Shown here piece after piece: positions 20,950 to 33,689 of a stretch of 64,000 nt of DNA. The number at the start of each line of letters is the position of its first letter. Position 1 is the stretch's first letter. Both the position numbers and the translations under genes were made by a program. The stretch is from Progne subis subis. Lineage: Eukaryota > Chordata > Aves > Passeriformes > Hirundinidae. The stretch spans positions 1 through 64,000 of the forward strand of contig JAKJHU010001568.1 in assembly GCA_022316685.1 (NCBI GenBank). Direction: 5' to 3'. The notes beneath the pieces were generated by a model. The model was not told the origin of the DNA, did no database searches, and saw only the letters and a program-made list of their open reading frames with translations.

Positions 20950-23925
20950 AACAAAGAGCCTGGAGGGAGCATGTCCAGGACATTTGACATGGACTGGACA
21001 GAGGGATATTCCACACCACAGGATGTCCTGCTGAATCTAACAACTGGGGAAGCTGGTCAGGAGAGCTTCCCGGTGGGGAATTGACTGGGCATCAGACAGA
21101 GGGTGCTGGGCGCTTGTGTTGGGCATCACTGCTCTGTCCTGCGCTTTGCTCCTCTGGCTCATTTCTCCTCTTGCTCTACTTCTTCCTCCTTCTTGTTTGT
21201 CTTCACTTTCCTGTTTTTTTCCCCACTTTCAACACCTTCGAAGTCTTCTTCTCAGTCTTCCTTCTTATTCATCTTTTTTCTTTTTACATTTTTTCTAATT
21301 TTCATCCTTAATCATTTTTATTTCTCTTTCTTTCTTCCTTTTTTTTTTGTTTGTTTGATTGTTTGTTTGTTTTTGTTTTTAGATTTTTTCCTTTTCTTTT
21401 ATTTTTTCTTTTTTTGGAGCAGTAAAGTGGGATGTTGGTGTTGTTTCTGGTTCTGTTCCCAACAGAGCAGCCATTTGGCACAGCCCATGAACATGGCAGT
21501 CAGAGTCCATGTGGGTGTAGGAGAGATCCTTGTGTTCTGCTGCTTTCCCTCTCCCACTCCCCACTGCCCCAGCTGCCCCCGGGCAATGAGGGGGTTCCCA
21601 GCTGAGCCAGGGCAGCACCAACGTGCAGCAGCTCAAGGATCCTCTCCCTGTGCTCCTGCCGGGATAGGGCTGCCCTGGGCCTTGGCATGGACAGAGGGTG
21701 CCCCTTCTCTGCCCCGTCTGAGCCTCCTGCCCCAGCCCTGCTCGGTTCCATTCAGGTTCCTCCCGTGAGGGACGCTCCCCACACGGACCCTGGTTCTGAT
21801 CCCTTGCATACACAGCGCTGTGTTTCCTGGATTTTAGCCAGGGCTTTCCCCTGTGTAAGGGGCTGGGTTATGCAGGGGAGATAGTGTTCAACTTTCTGCA
21901 GCCACCCTTAGCGGTTTCAGGCCCCCAAGAGCTCTTGTGTCTCCCTTTTCCCCAGCAATATCCCTCAGTCCCCTCCTACCCAACATTTGCTGCGGTCACT
22001 TCATCCCCCCTGTCCCTGCCGCTCCTCCCTCTGCACTGGGGCCTCCTCAATCTCTTTCAGAGCAGGAGGCTGAGCCCACTGGAGTGTGTCCAGCTGTCCT
22101 AGAAATCCCTTCTGGCGTTTGTGCATCCCTGCACAGCTCCTTTGGATGCTGCCTTCCCTGGGAAGGTGTCCTTGTCTATAATGATGTGTAAAATGAAAGT
22201 CTAGAGATGATTGTAAAAACTGGATCTTTTAATGAAAGCATTGCCTTTATAGTTCTCATAGAGACCCCACAGAAACCAGTTTTCTTTGAGATTCTCGTGG
22301 CTTTTTTCAGGAAATTATATTAAATATATACATGTTAATAACTGAGCCATGGCTAAAGCATTGATTTAGAATACAGTGGTTATTCTACAGTAACTTCTCC
22401 TGTGAGCAGTCATCCAAGTTCCTGACTCTGGCAACGACTGATAGTCCAGAAGAAAGCACTGATCTTCCAATGGGAGAATTCTCAAGTGGAGTTTTCCCAG
22501 AATAATTATTTCAGGTTATGCTTTCTCCAGACAAGCAGTGCTTTGTTCTCTGGATCTCAGGAAGCGCTACCACAGCTGTAGATACCGACAGATTTGCAGT
22601 TAGTGGTTGCAAGCAGCGCTACCTAATGCAGCACAGGGGCAGAGGATTCCAATCTCCACCAACCTGATCCACTATTGCACCTTTGGAAATATAATATCTG
22701 TGTAGTAACAACACAATGAGGTCAGGAAAGAGTGAAGTAGCAAAACATTACCCTAAAGATAACAGAGCTAAAGGAGGAAATGATACATCATAAAAAATTC
22801 ACTAGAGAAGCCAATGGACAAAAGTGGTTTTTGCAGTAAATGACTCTGTTTCAAGAAAATGTTGAAGAAAACATACAGTCGTTAGCAAGGTACTTCTAAA
22901 ATCAGCTTTCATTTTCCTTACAGAAACACACCCAGGAAAATCTAAGGATTGCATGTACTACGTGATTTCACGTCAAAAGAAACGGACCGTCTTTGCATTT
23001 CAGCGACATCTTCACAAAGGTAGGTGCATTCAAATTTGAACTCTACCCTTTTCTTCTCAAGCAACATTCCTTTGTTCAAAAGCAACAAAGTCTGTACAGG
23101 TAACAGTGGCAGATCCCTGGCTGTTACTGTCACAGCGACTGCCAAGCTCACTTCACCAGCTCCCGTCTGTTGTTTATTGCTGCCCAGTGAAGAAGAGTCA
23201 CATTTTCTTTGTCTGGTTGCCCACATCATCTCCTGCTTCTACCAGTCCTTTGCATCGCTCTGCCAGTCCATACCTTAAATGAGAAAAAAAAAAGTCAGTT
23301 TACTATCATTTTTTCAATATTCTCCAGTCTGCAAGCAGTTGCATCCTAAAGAGAAATACATCTCAGGAAGCAATCAGAACCCAGCATTTCCTACTTGAGG
23401 AAATTCCACACTGCTTTCAATGGAAGCCTTGTCAAAAGAGTGGGGCTGTGCCTTGAGGAGTGGAATTTTCTACTTAACAAACTTGCTTGAAATGCTTTTA
23501 TTTACAATAGCGGTTGTAAGTGATTTTTCTTCTTCCACTAGAGGAGGAAAATGAAACTGGAAATGTTTACTTTGTAAAAATAACCATCCTGGTTCACATT
23601 TGAGGACACTTCCGTCTGTTTCAACACTTTGCACACTCAGAACATGTACTTACTGTGTAGCCTTGACAATATGACAGGTGCTGAGCTCTTTAGCAATGGC
23701 ATGTGGGCCTGGGAGACCTTTATCTCCGTGAGCACTGTGGCTGCTGTGCATACGAGGCTGGTGAGGCCCGTGGCAATGGCTTTTTGGCTGTTGGTTAAGA
23801 AAACAATTATTAACCCTTATTATTTACTGGCTGCACACCACACACACCAGAAGCACTTGCTGTGCTGTGTGTCAGGTTCTGGAAATACAAACAAAGGTGT
23901 TAACAAAGCACAGTTTCTCTCATCC
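20950..23925. other. Intergenic, including a T-rich low-complexity block
   Basis: 21170-21420 is dominated by T with C (runs of TTTC, TTTG and poly-T), giving spurious Phe/Ser-rich frames. The remainder shows no gene or recognised repeat family. Confidence 0.5.
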
Positions 23926-24637
23926 TGGAGAAAAGGAGGCTCAGAGGGGACCTTCTCTCTCTCCACAATTCCCTGAAAGAAGTAGTGCCACCTTGTCCTT
24001 GTTTAGGGCAAATCTGGGAGAAAACCCCTGAATGGGGTCCCTCTGGGGAGCAAACCCAAACACCCCCCCCAAACAGTCCAGTAAAGAACTTCCTCGGAGA
24101 AATGTGGAAAAAACTATTTTACTTAACAAACAAAGTGCCTACAAGTATAAAGAAGGAATAATATGAAGCAATAAAACCTCTTGTTCTGGAGCAAAATGGC
24201 AAATTGAGAAAGTTCTTGCCGTGGGTGTAGCTCGGCTCTCTCTCCAGTCTCTCATCAGTCCCAGTCCCTCCGGCGCCGCTGGAAAATGCCGAGGTCCAGG
24301 CCCAGTGCTCTCCTGGGTTTTTCAGTCCTGAGCAGGTTGAAAAAAGTCCCAAGAAAAAAGGAAAAAAAAACAAACCAAAAAACAGTTCAGGGAACTTCTC
24401 TGCCCTAGCTAGCTGAAACTAACTAAAAGCAAAAAGATCTCTGTCCTGCAGTCTCTCCAAGCCTCCGCTGAACTCCCCGTCCAGAGAAGAACGTGGAAGG
24501 AGTCAGGCAGTTTTCTCAAAACAAACTCCTGCGTCTCCTTGCTCTTAGAACCAGTGCTAAAGGCACAGGAACTCAATATAGAGCACAAACAGAACAGACG
24601 GACTGGGATACAAGCATCATAAAGTCACCCTAGGGCA
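23926..24637 (-). repeat. Solo LTR of the ERV copy 1 family, minus orientation
   Basis: Read on the minus strand from 24637, it starts TGCCCTAGGGTGACTTTATGA and follows the truncated LTR at 12323 block for block (for example the 'gttctaagagcaag', 'gagaaaactgcctgactc' and 'ttagttagtttcagct' equivalents), then continues beyond the truncation point. There is no adjacent retroviral interior. The 3' edge was placed at a TG/CA boundary (23925-23926) but could be 23973 instead. I could not confirm a target duplication. Confidence 0.75.
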
Positions 24638-25053
24638 ATCATCCATAGAGTGTTGCTAGAATGAAGGCAGTGGGATGGCAAAAAAAGGGCAGGTAAAACC
24701 ATGACTCTACTGTAAACTACAGAGAAAATTGTCTAATTCTATCCAACTGCCTCAGTCACCCCCTGGGCTGAGACCACAGAGCTGGGGCTGTGTGGGGAGT
24801 GGGCAGCTGGAAATGTGGGCAGCAGTAGTGAACCCCCTGTTGCCAGTTTGTCAGAGCTGACCAGGGCAGTGAACCCCTTTGCCCAGGGTCAGTGTCCATG
24901 TGTGGGTTGGTGTGAGCTGCTCTGCTCCCACCTGGCAGCCATCGATGCTCTTGGAAATGCAGGCACAGGTTTGAAGAGGGGCCTTGCAGGCTCACCTGCT
25001 CATCTTGCTGGCCTCCACACTGCCACAGCCATGCTCTTCGGACAGTTGGAAAA
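24638..25053. other. Short intergenic stretch, nothing recognised
   Basis: Single-copy-looking sequence between a solo LTR and a large pyrimidine tract. No gene features. Confidence 0.5.
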
Positions 25054-25431
25054 CCCTTCCTTCTTCTTTTCTTTCTTTCTTTCTTTCTTCTTTCTTTTCT
25101 TCTTTCTTTCTTTCTTCTTTCTTTCTTTCTTTCTCTTCTTTCTTTCCTTTCTCTTTTCTTTCTTCTTTCTTTCTTTCTTTCTCTTTCTTTCTTCTTTCTT
25201 TCTTTTCTTTCTTTCTTTCCTTCCTTTCTCTCTTCCTTCCTTCTTTTCCTTCCTTCCTTCCTTCCTTCCTTCCTTCCTTCCTTCCCCTTCCTTCCTTCCT
25301 TCCTTCCTTCCTTCCTTCCTTCCTTCCTTCTCTTCCTTCTCTTCCTTCTCTTCCTTCTCTTCCTTCCTTCTCTTCCTTCTCTTCCTTCCTTCAATCCTTT
25401 TTTTCCTTTTCTTTCCTTTCACTTTTTTTCC
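25054..25431 (+). repeat. (TTTC)n to (TTCC)n microsatellite, long pyrimidine tract
   Basis: Uninterrupted pyrimidine from 25054 to 25392 (339 bases). CTTT units dominate the left half and CTTC/TTCC units the right, with TTCTC variants near the end, then a T/C-rich tail to about 25431. The minus-strand Lys/Arg/Glu frames across it are artefacts of the repeat. Confidence 0.97.
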
Positions 25432-28164
25432 CCTGGTTGTTACCATGGCTATTGATCCAGAAGAAATTATTTTATTTCACTGCAGATTAGGTTAATCCAC
25501 AAAATGTTGGTAGGTGTCCTGTCTTTGTAATGTAGTTTGAGTGCTAAAACCTGCAGGGTGCTGAACCACAGCCGGTGCTACAGCTTTGTGCTTGGTGTGG
25601 TTTTGGCCCAAGTCTAAGAGGCAGGACTTCTCCCATGAGGGTTTGGATCACAGGAAGTAAGAGGGGAAGTTGCTGCTTCACGACGACTTGTGACTTCTAC
25701 ATAAAACATTTTCTCAGAACTAATTAAAACTTTGAGAACTTAAATGAATCAGGGCTGTGTAACTAACAGCTTATGTTGAAGGCTTTGAACAAATATCCAC
25801 AATGCATCAGTAAACATGCAAATTACTTTTTCATGTTGGAATGTGTCTCACTGCAATGCTGTGCTTTGATAAAAGGTTTCTTTGTGACTGTACTTTCTAT
25901 ACTTTGAAGTTTATTGGTTCTCTAACCTCTGTTTCAGACCTTTTAAGATATGGAGAAACATTCTTTAAAATGACTCACCAAGCAAAATTCACTGTGCTGC
26001 AGCAATAACTAGCAGTTTACAAAGTGTCTACTTTAAGGACTGAAACAAAACAGAGACAGGTTACTGTTCAATCATGTCTGTTCACTTTAATAATCTCCTT
26101 TAAAGGGGATTATTGCAGTGGTGAAGTATTTTCCCATGGTTATGAAGACAGTTGTAGAGAAGATTCATGACTTGCAAAATTTTGTTAGGTATAGTTCACT
26201 CCTAGATTCTTTAAGAGTTGCTATAAGTTAAATCTTGGAGGAGTGTGAATCGAACCCAGTAATGAAGGTAATTAGAAGCATGGGATTCTTTTTTAGTTAG
26301 TTTTTCATAAGCAATAATCCCCTCTTGCTTGAGCTGTTTCCAACATTCTGGTGCTTTTAGGATCCCTTCTTACTTTCTGTCTGTGCATAGTACAACCTAT
26401 GAAGCAATACAGTTCTGCCTTTGACTTGTTGCAAGATGCTTAAAGCTCTGCAACTGTGGCCTGACAGATGCTGTTGGCAGGGAACTTTTCATTCTCTATG
26501 GACTTCTGCAGCTTTTCTAGAATCCATTTGAGTTGGTCACCACTTACCTCTTCTTTAATCTTGGTGCTTTTTGTGTGTGTAAGAGCGCAGGTCAAGAACG
26601 ACACATCTGCTACTGCAAAACCTCTAGCTTGAGCTGGCCACTTTTCCTCAGTGACATTAACGCTGCACATCTTTCTGTGATGGCTGAAATATTTGTTGGG
26701 ATATTTGAACAGGCTGTCAAAATAATTATGTGCCACCAGACAACCCACATGTCCTAACCTATGAGTGTCACCCTGGTAATGGACTTGGGTGGGCTTTAGT
26801 CTTGGCTCTTTCAAACCCAGTGTGAACTTTTGGAAGGTGGTGGCTCGTACAGTGCTGTTAAAGAACAGGCTGATCGTATTTGTTTAATTAATCTGGATTA
26901 ATTTGTTCGGCCCACGTGCCAGCCCAGAACAAACCAGGACATTATTAATGCAATGGTACATTATGGACACTGATCCTTGAGTTGTGTTTTGTGCAGATCA
27001 AACCACTTTCCAGCTCAGCATTTCTTGCTTTCACAGTGTGTTGTTTATGAAGCTGTACTGGAAGTAAATAAAAGAATACCAATACTGTTGCAGGGATAGT
27101 GAATGATATTCCAGATGATTTCAGTGATGCACATTTATCACAGCATGCAGTTACATTGGTACAAATGAGAGAAAGAGCAGAAACCTGCAGCATTTTAATG
27201 AGGGCAAGAAGGGAGAGTTGGAGTGGAGCAGGAACTTCTCATGCTTTTGCCACGAAGGAATATGCATTGTGCAACTGTGGTCTTACAAATTAAATGTTCT
27301 GCTTTCATGCCCTTCTTATTCTGCAGGCCTTAATTAAAACCCCATTTCCCTTCATTCATGGACTCAAAACTGGGAAATTATGTTAAACCAACATCTGACT
27401 ACCAGATTAATTTTGTAATAGTTTAGTGAATAATGGTGTATTATTTAGGGTGGATAGTGTAATTGAAAGGAAGCAAGACTTTGTCAATGGAAGTGGCCAT
27501 CTTTCTGGGATATTGTGGATTTCAGCTTGTTTTTCAAGAAAAAGAAAAGGTGCATTTTTCATCACAAATTATTTAACTTTTGTAATTATCCCACCACAAA
27601 ATGTGCATTTCGTTTCCCAGCTACTCAAAAAACAAAAAACGAATGTGGAATGACCATATTTCTGACTATTCATATACTTCAAAAGTTTATCATGAACGAG
27701 TTCTTTGTCCAGGCCTGCTTTCAAGAATATAAACGAGTATCATACTCAGGATAAAAAGATCAGTGGCTGATGTAAACTAAATTCAGCTAATTAACACAAG
27801 ACGATAGCATTTAACTTCTCAGCTGTTTTCTGAGAGATTCTTGACTCTCCATTTGCCTGACTAGAGCCAGACATTGTTGCGGGCAGTGTTAAAGCAGAGC
27901 TGTCAGGTCATGCACAGCCCCTTTGCTGTGTGTGCCAGGCTTTGCAGGTTAGTGTGGTGCATGGGGTTCATTTGCTGGTGGTGTTGGCTTTTTTGCTTCA
28001 CGGTCCCTGCTTTTTAGCTCTCATGAAGAGGAATCAGTGTCAGTCTCATAATAAATTTTCGTTGTGTGAAGAAACCACACCTTCTCCCAAACAGGCCAGT
28101 GGATAGGGAAGCAAATTTTGTGACACTTAAGCAGAACACTTTGTACTAAACTACACTTGACACA
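25432..28164. other. Intergenic DNA with one unrecognised ORF fragment
   Basis: AT-rich sequence. The only item of note is the minus-strand frame at 26440-26870, listed separately. A near-perfect 22-base palindrome (TAATCTCCTTT / AAAGGGGATTA) lies at about 26091-26112. Confidence 0.5.
26440..26874 (-). pseudogene. Intronless ORF fragment, unrecognised, possible retrocopy
   Basis: About 145 codons are open on the minus strand from a stop near 26875 to a TAA at 26440, with no ATG in the first 70 codons. The product has globular-protein composition, with segments such as VHYQGDTHRLGHVG and QLKWILEKLQKSIENEKFP. The last part looks like an amphipathic helix. I do not recognise the family. Absence of introns and of a start codon fits a 5'-truncated retrocopy, but a chance frame is possible. 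Confidence 0.3.
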
Positions 28165-28510
28165 TCCAGCTCTGGGGTCCCCAGCACAGGAAGGGCATTG
28201 ACCTGTTGCAGCAAGTCCAGAGGAGGGCTGGAGCAGTTCTCCTGTAAGGAAAGGCAGAGATTGTTCAGCCAAGGCTTCAGGATGATCTAACTGCAGCCTT
28301 CCAGTTACCTGAAAGTTTAGATTAAGATATCAGGAAGAAATTCTTCCCTGTGAGGGTTGTGAGGCCCTGGCACATGTTGCCCAGAAGAGCTGTGGCTGCC
28401 CCATCTCTAGAAGTGTCCAAGGTCAGGCTTGGAGCAACCTGGGTTAGTAGGAGGTGTCCCTACCCATGGCAGGGACTTGGAATTATTTAATGTCCCAAAT
28501 AATTCTGGGA
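28165..28510 (+). mobile_element. CR1 LINE fragment, 3' region
   Basis: Recognisable order of CR1 3' end landmarks: 'gtccagaggagggctggagcag', 'gcagccttccagttacctgaa', 'aggaagaaattcttccctgtg', 'gaggccctggcacatgttgcc' and 'gcttggagcaacctgggttag'. It is degenerate and without an intact frame. Confidence 0.9.
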
Positions 28511-30237
28511 TTTTGTATCTTGGAAGGAGTTCTTATTTTAGTTTAGGACTTCTGCATTAAAATAAGCAACATGCTGTGCTGGACATATTCCTGCATCCAT
28601 CCATATTAAGTAGCTGAAAGTGAGTTTGCGTATAGAAATGGCTATGGCTTCCTTCTAGGTGTGTGGGAGCTCGATGAGCTGGCTTTTGTACAAGAAGTGG
28701 AAATAGAAAATGTTCTTTTTTCACAAAAAATTGTCTTAATTGCCTTTTTTTTTAAAAACAGATTTTGTACTTCATTTTAATGAATTTAGCTGGTGAGTCC
28801 AGGTAATTTAAGGCATAGTAGAGCATATACGCAGAAAAACATTGCTCAAAGGGTGATTGCATGCTGTAAGAACAACATTGTGTTAGACTCTTCCCTTCCT
28901 TTTACCTTTTAGAATTAAGCTACTGGCTCTTCCCATAGATTACAAATCTACTTGGTAACAAAAACTGAGTTAATCACTTGTTTCCACCAACTGAGTCTTG
29001 ATACAAGTGTTGCAGAGAGCCAAACTTAAAAATGACCTTGCCAATGCTGATACTGGTGCTCTGGTTTCTGCAACACCTGGATCGTGATTATGGAGGGATC
29101 TCCCAGAAGGAAAATCTGAAAGAGTTCCAGTGTGAGATTCAGCCAAAGATTGTCCCTCTGTTCTGCCAGGAGTCATTGCACAAAGAAGACTACTCAATTT
29201 TCAGGTCCAAACCCAAGGTGCATATTCCCTCCTTGTGGAACAGGATGCAGCACACCATTGATCAGCCTTTGGCTATTTTGCTATGTTCACATCTATCATG
29301 TACCCTGTGCAAAGTGCTACTGCAGAAACAGAACTTCTGTGCTTCAATGTGTGTGTAGACTGTTCAGCTTGTCATGATTGTCAGTTCCCAGCTTCTTTCC
29401 CTTGCATTACACCGGCCAACTGGAACTCTGATAAAGGAGTGATGTACAGTGATGACAAGAATTGATTTCCAATTTCCTGTGGAATGACTCTATCATTGCT
29501 TGTGACTCAGGCAATTTAGTTTATATTACAGCGCTGTCTGGGGGCTATAGATCACCCTGACAGTCTAGTCACAGAGCATGCTGATTTTGACAAGATATTG
29601 AAAGGGATTTTACAAGATTTTCCTTTGTGATACAAGTCAAAGTGCCATTTTCTTTGTTGGATCATGTGCAGAAATATTTAGTATGAGGTAGAAGAGAATT
29701 GTTAGTCTCAGTTTGTCTAATTTTACCTTAATCTTTGTGTTTGAGACCCTATGAAAAACTGGGCAGTTTTCTCATCTTGGATCTGGTTTAGGACATGTGG
29801 CATCTGTGTTAGGTCAGACAGAAGTCTCAGGGTCTTTTCTGGAGTGGAGGTAGCAGATGCTTGGGACAAGAGTGTAAGAAAGAGACAGGCAGGAGTGGTC
29901 CATTCCTGGCCGTGGCCTGGAAGATGCTGCCATCAGTGCTCTGGAACCTTGCTGGGATGGGGGAGCAATGCTATACAGAAATAGAGGCTATCACTTCCCT
30001 CATCCAGGTTTGCTTTTGCTAACTGATGATTGGATTTGCTCTGTCAGTGCTGGAAGCTGCAGCACTCTGCACTTTAGTGACCTCAGCATCTTTTGTCACT
30101 GCTGACCTGTACCTGTTTGTGGAGTCGGTGGGAGCCTGGTGTGCTGCTGCTGCTGCTGCTGCTGCAAACACTGCCCTTGCTCACTGCTAACCTGAGCACA
30201 GGGCAACAGCTGAGGAGAGCACTGAGGGGCAGCGAGT
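28511..30237. other. Intergenic, no supported gene
   Basis: 29032-29358 holds an ATG-started 108-codon frame with a hydrophobic N-terminus (MTLPMLILVLWFL) and several cysteines, but nothing else supports it. A (CTG)7-type run lies near 30144-30164. Confidence 0.45.
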
Positions 30238-30784
30238 TGTTGGAACCCTGGAGGCTGAAAATTTCAGGCTTTCTGTTCTAAAAGACACTGACTGCCAAGC
30301 AGGCACTACATTAGACTTGAAGCCGTGGAACAGGCTCCCGAAATTGAGCGATAGCACTGGGGTTAGGGGTGGGGTGTGTAGTTTGAATAGTATTGTGTGA
30401 TCTCACAGGGTGAAAAACTTAGAATTTAAGGTTTAGTACATAGTAATATATATGGGGCAATGTGGAGGATTTAGAGTCTTGTCTAAGTCCTTCTTCTTCA
30501 CCTTCTTCAATGGTTTTGGTTGTTTTTCTCTAATTGGGTGAAGAGGTCTGCATTGCGGACCTTCGGTTGTCAATTATTGGGTCAAAAGCATAAATAATAT
30601 AGGTGTCATCTCATTATTAGATAATTAGTGCTTAAAAGTCCTTGGAAACCGTTAGAGGCACCTCTATTTTCTGCCTTGCTAGTTAGAACTCACGACTCGT
30701 GAGGCTGTAATATAGATAAGACTCAATAAACACCGAATCCTAACACAAAACTGCAACTCCCGTGTATTAATCCCAGCTCTAATG
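30238..30784 (+). repeat. Solo LTR, ~545-bp family, plus orientation
   Basis: Starts TGTTGGAACCCTGG and is alignable along its whole length with the inverse copy at 46953-47497. It carries AATAAA at 30725-30730 in the expected R region, and a 'cttaaaagtcc' / 'gctagttagaactcac' block shared with its partner. The 3' edge is fixed only to a few bases. No retroviral interior adjoins it. Confidence 0.75.
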
Positions 30785-33689
30785 AAGAAAAAAAGACAAA
30801 AACCTCACAGTGAGTGATTTTGTCTTCTCTGACATTCAGGTATAAAAGGCCAGGAATGGACTTGTGCTGGGAAGGTCTTCCAGGGTCCCAGCCATGGCTG
30901 AAGTACAGGATGTGAAGGCATTAAATAGCCATGTGCTATTTAATGGGAATGGAGCTGAGTGCAGCCTGGGCTCTGCATGTGCAGACTCACAGATGCAGAA
31001 GCACCAGTGTTCTGATAATTATCCATTTGAGATCAAGAAAGATATTTTGGGGCAATTTGTGCCTGTTCACATGAAGCAGCCCATTTTGCAGAAGGTGCTC
31101 TGCTGAGCAAGTACGCTTTCACGAGGTCTTGGGCATTTTTGTTCCTTATCACTAATATCTATTTTCTTTTCCCTTTTTTCCTCACAGATGCATCTCAAAT
31201 GGGAGATGCTTTTATCCTCACCTTGTTGGCAAATGGAAAATAGAGAGCAAGAACTGTAAAGGTAGGTAGTCATCAGAAGATGCAGAGAATTCTTCAGAAG
31301 CTGAAAAGCCCTTCTCCTTATTTCTCTTTGCATCTTTATTTAGGTATCTCAAAGTGTGAAAGGCTTCCTATTTCAGTCAAGCCTTAAGTGTTTTTGAGAA
31401 ATGGTCCATGGGTTATCTTTAAATTTGTGAAGGAGCTGGTGAGTCAGGGAATCAAAGAAGGAGTTCCTAATACCCTAATTTCCCTCCTTGGTTTAAATGG
31501 AGCAGATGTAGCCATTGCTTGTCAGTTTTATCAAATTTTTTTCTTACAAAATGAACAAAAAGGTAAAATTAGAATTTAGACCTGAACAACCCTATGCAAA
31601 ATAGGGCACTGGAATGCTTAGCACATAAAAGCCTTAAAAGTATGTGTCAGACACCACTCTCCTCCTCTCAAGTGCCTTCCTTAAAGTACACCAATTCTCT
31701 TTCTGTCTTCAAATAAAAGATTAGGTTTAATTTGCTTCAGATTGTCAGGCAGGATGAAAACTGATGAGATCAAGCAGAAAGTATTGGATTTTTAATTGGA
31801 TTTTCAAATTGAGCATTTATAGGAAAATGACAGTTACAAAAGTAAACCATACTCTCCCTCATGTTAAGCTTTCTTTGAAGTATTCTTGAGGGCAAAGATG
31901 AAGAGTAGATGGAAGAGAGATCCTGAGTGTTGCTGGTTCTGTGTTTTTATAAAGTATCCATCACCGTGGGGTTCAGACACTTATTCTCTGCTGTAGGGGC
32001 AGACAGCCCTTTTGGAGATATAGATATATATATAAGCTAAACCCATATGTACCCCTTAGTTATACGTATGGAAGGGCTCAGGGAACAGTGGTACTTACAC
32101 AATAATTAGTGTATCACAAGATACTTATTCTTCTATGTAATGCAATGACATTTCCCCCCCTGCCTTACTAATTAATTAATGTTTGGAAAAATTTTAAGAA
32201 ATGTAAAGTGCCCAGTAAGAGGTAAATGCTATTAATTGTAATTACCAAGTAGATTATTGTTTAGCTTTCACATGGTTCTGTTCCCTCTGGTTAAACACTG
32301 AGGGATGTTTCTCTTCAGGGTAGCTCCATAACTCCTGTTCTCTTTGCATGGCTGAGATAATACAGTTTGTGCTTGTTTTGTTAGCAGGAGGGGGAACCAA
32401 CTACAGTGCCAGAAGTTTTCCAGGGATTGCTCAGGTGTCTTTTAATTATGGTGAGGTAAAAATTCCTTGTCTGCAAAACAGTTCAGATTGCTGAAATAAT
32501 TATATTATTATATATCCCAGCTGGGTCTCTAACCTGAGTGATCACCTCACCTGCATTTCTGCAGATTGCTGTCTGGACCTGTGCAGAGAATGTTTCAGCT
32601 CAGCTATCCCCAAGACGATTTTTTCACCTTCATTCTTCCTGTACTTCATCCCCTGTACGTGACTGAACCCCTGACACTGTGGCTCATGTGCTGCATTAAT
32701 GGCTTCAGAGGATTGAATGTGACAATATAATGGCTCTGTTCGTACCTGCCAGGTACGAGCTGGATTAAACAGTGCATGTGAGACAGTTTTAGCCAGTGAC
32801 CAAAGGGATAGGGGAATATATACCCCAGGGACCTTATTTAATTGCTGTTTAAAGGATTTTAACAGACAAATGAAGAATTGTTGAGAGGACAGCATGGTGG
32901 GGAAGGTGCTCTCACTTGTGGATATGTCTGTTGCCTCATTGCATCACAGAGAGGAGCTAAGATATTCACTCCACGGCTGCAATGAGTGACACAAACCCTT
33001 CAGGAAGGTCAAGCTGGGGGGTGGCAGTAGAGTTTATCCTTTGTGTGGGAGAGCAGCAGGAATGGCTGGAGCTCTGCCTTGAGGTGGATGATGAGCCAGG
33101 GGAGAGTTTCAGATTACCGGGATTGTCGTGGTTGTCTGCTGTGGACTCCATGATTAGGAAGAAGTAGGTCAGGTGGTCTTTGGACAGCTGGAAGAAGGCT
33201 TTACAGGCCCCTCTCCTCATGGGAAACTCTGCCCACCCTAGTATCTGCTGCATCCCAGCAAGACACAAGCAATCAAGTGGTTTCTCAAGTGCATTGTTGA
33301 AAAATTCCTCAGCAAAGTGATTAAGGAGCTGACAAGGGGAGCTGCTCTGCTCCTCACACTTAAAAATGAGGGAGAACAGTTTGGGGGTGTGAGTCTGGGG
33401 AGGAGATCTCAGAGACAGCAAGGCTGAGAGGGTGGAGTTCAGAATCCTAAAGGAAAGAAACAAGGCAAATTGTAGGATTGCACCTGTGGGCTCCCAGAGA
33501 GCAGACTTGCACCTGTGGAACTACTAGGTTAATATTAAAGGATTATATTCTCCAAGCTCAGGAGTGGGCCAACCAGATGAGCAGGAAATGAAGCACAGGT
33601 GACAGAAGACATGCATGGATGCATGTGGAGCTCCTGACCAAACACAAACATTAAAATCATAAGGGTTGTGGAAGCAGAGTCAGGTGATA
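30785..33689. other. Intergenic, one exon-like segment
   Basis: 31188-31261 is bounded by a good acceptor with a long pyrimidine tract and a donor AAG/GTAGGT, and is open in one frame. I cannot link it to other exons. The rest shows no gene or recognised repeat. Confidence 0.35.

Noticed and set aside
24756..25394. Lys/Arg/Glu-rich minus-strand frame of about 210 codons
   Set aside because: Translation of the TTTC/TTCC microsatellite; no conserved sequence outside it.
26091..26112. Near-perfect palindrome as a regulatory site or terminator
   Set aside because: Isolated AT-rich palindrome with a mismatch and no adjacent gene; expected by chance in this much sequence.
29032..29358. 108-codon frame with signal-like N-terminus
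   Set aside because: No recognised family, no splice or promoter support, and composition compatible with chance.
30144..30164. CTG repeat as a coding polyleucine or polyalanine tract
   Set aside because: Short microsatellite next to an LTR; the surrounding frame is short and unsupported.
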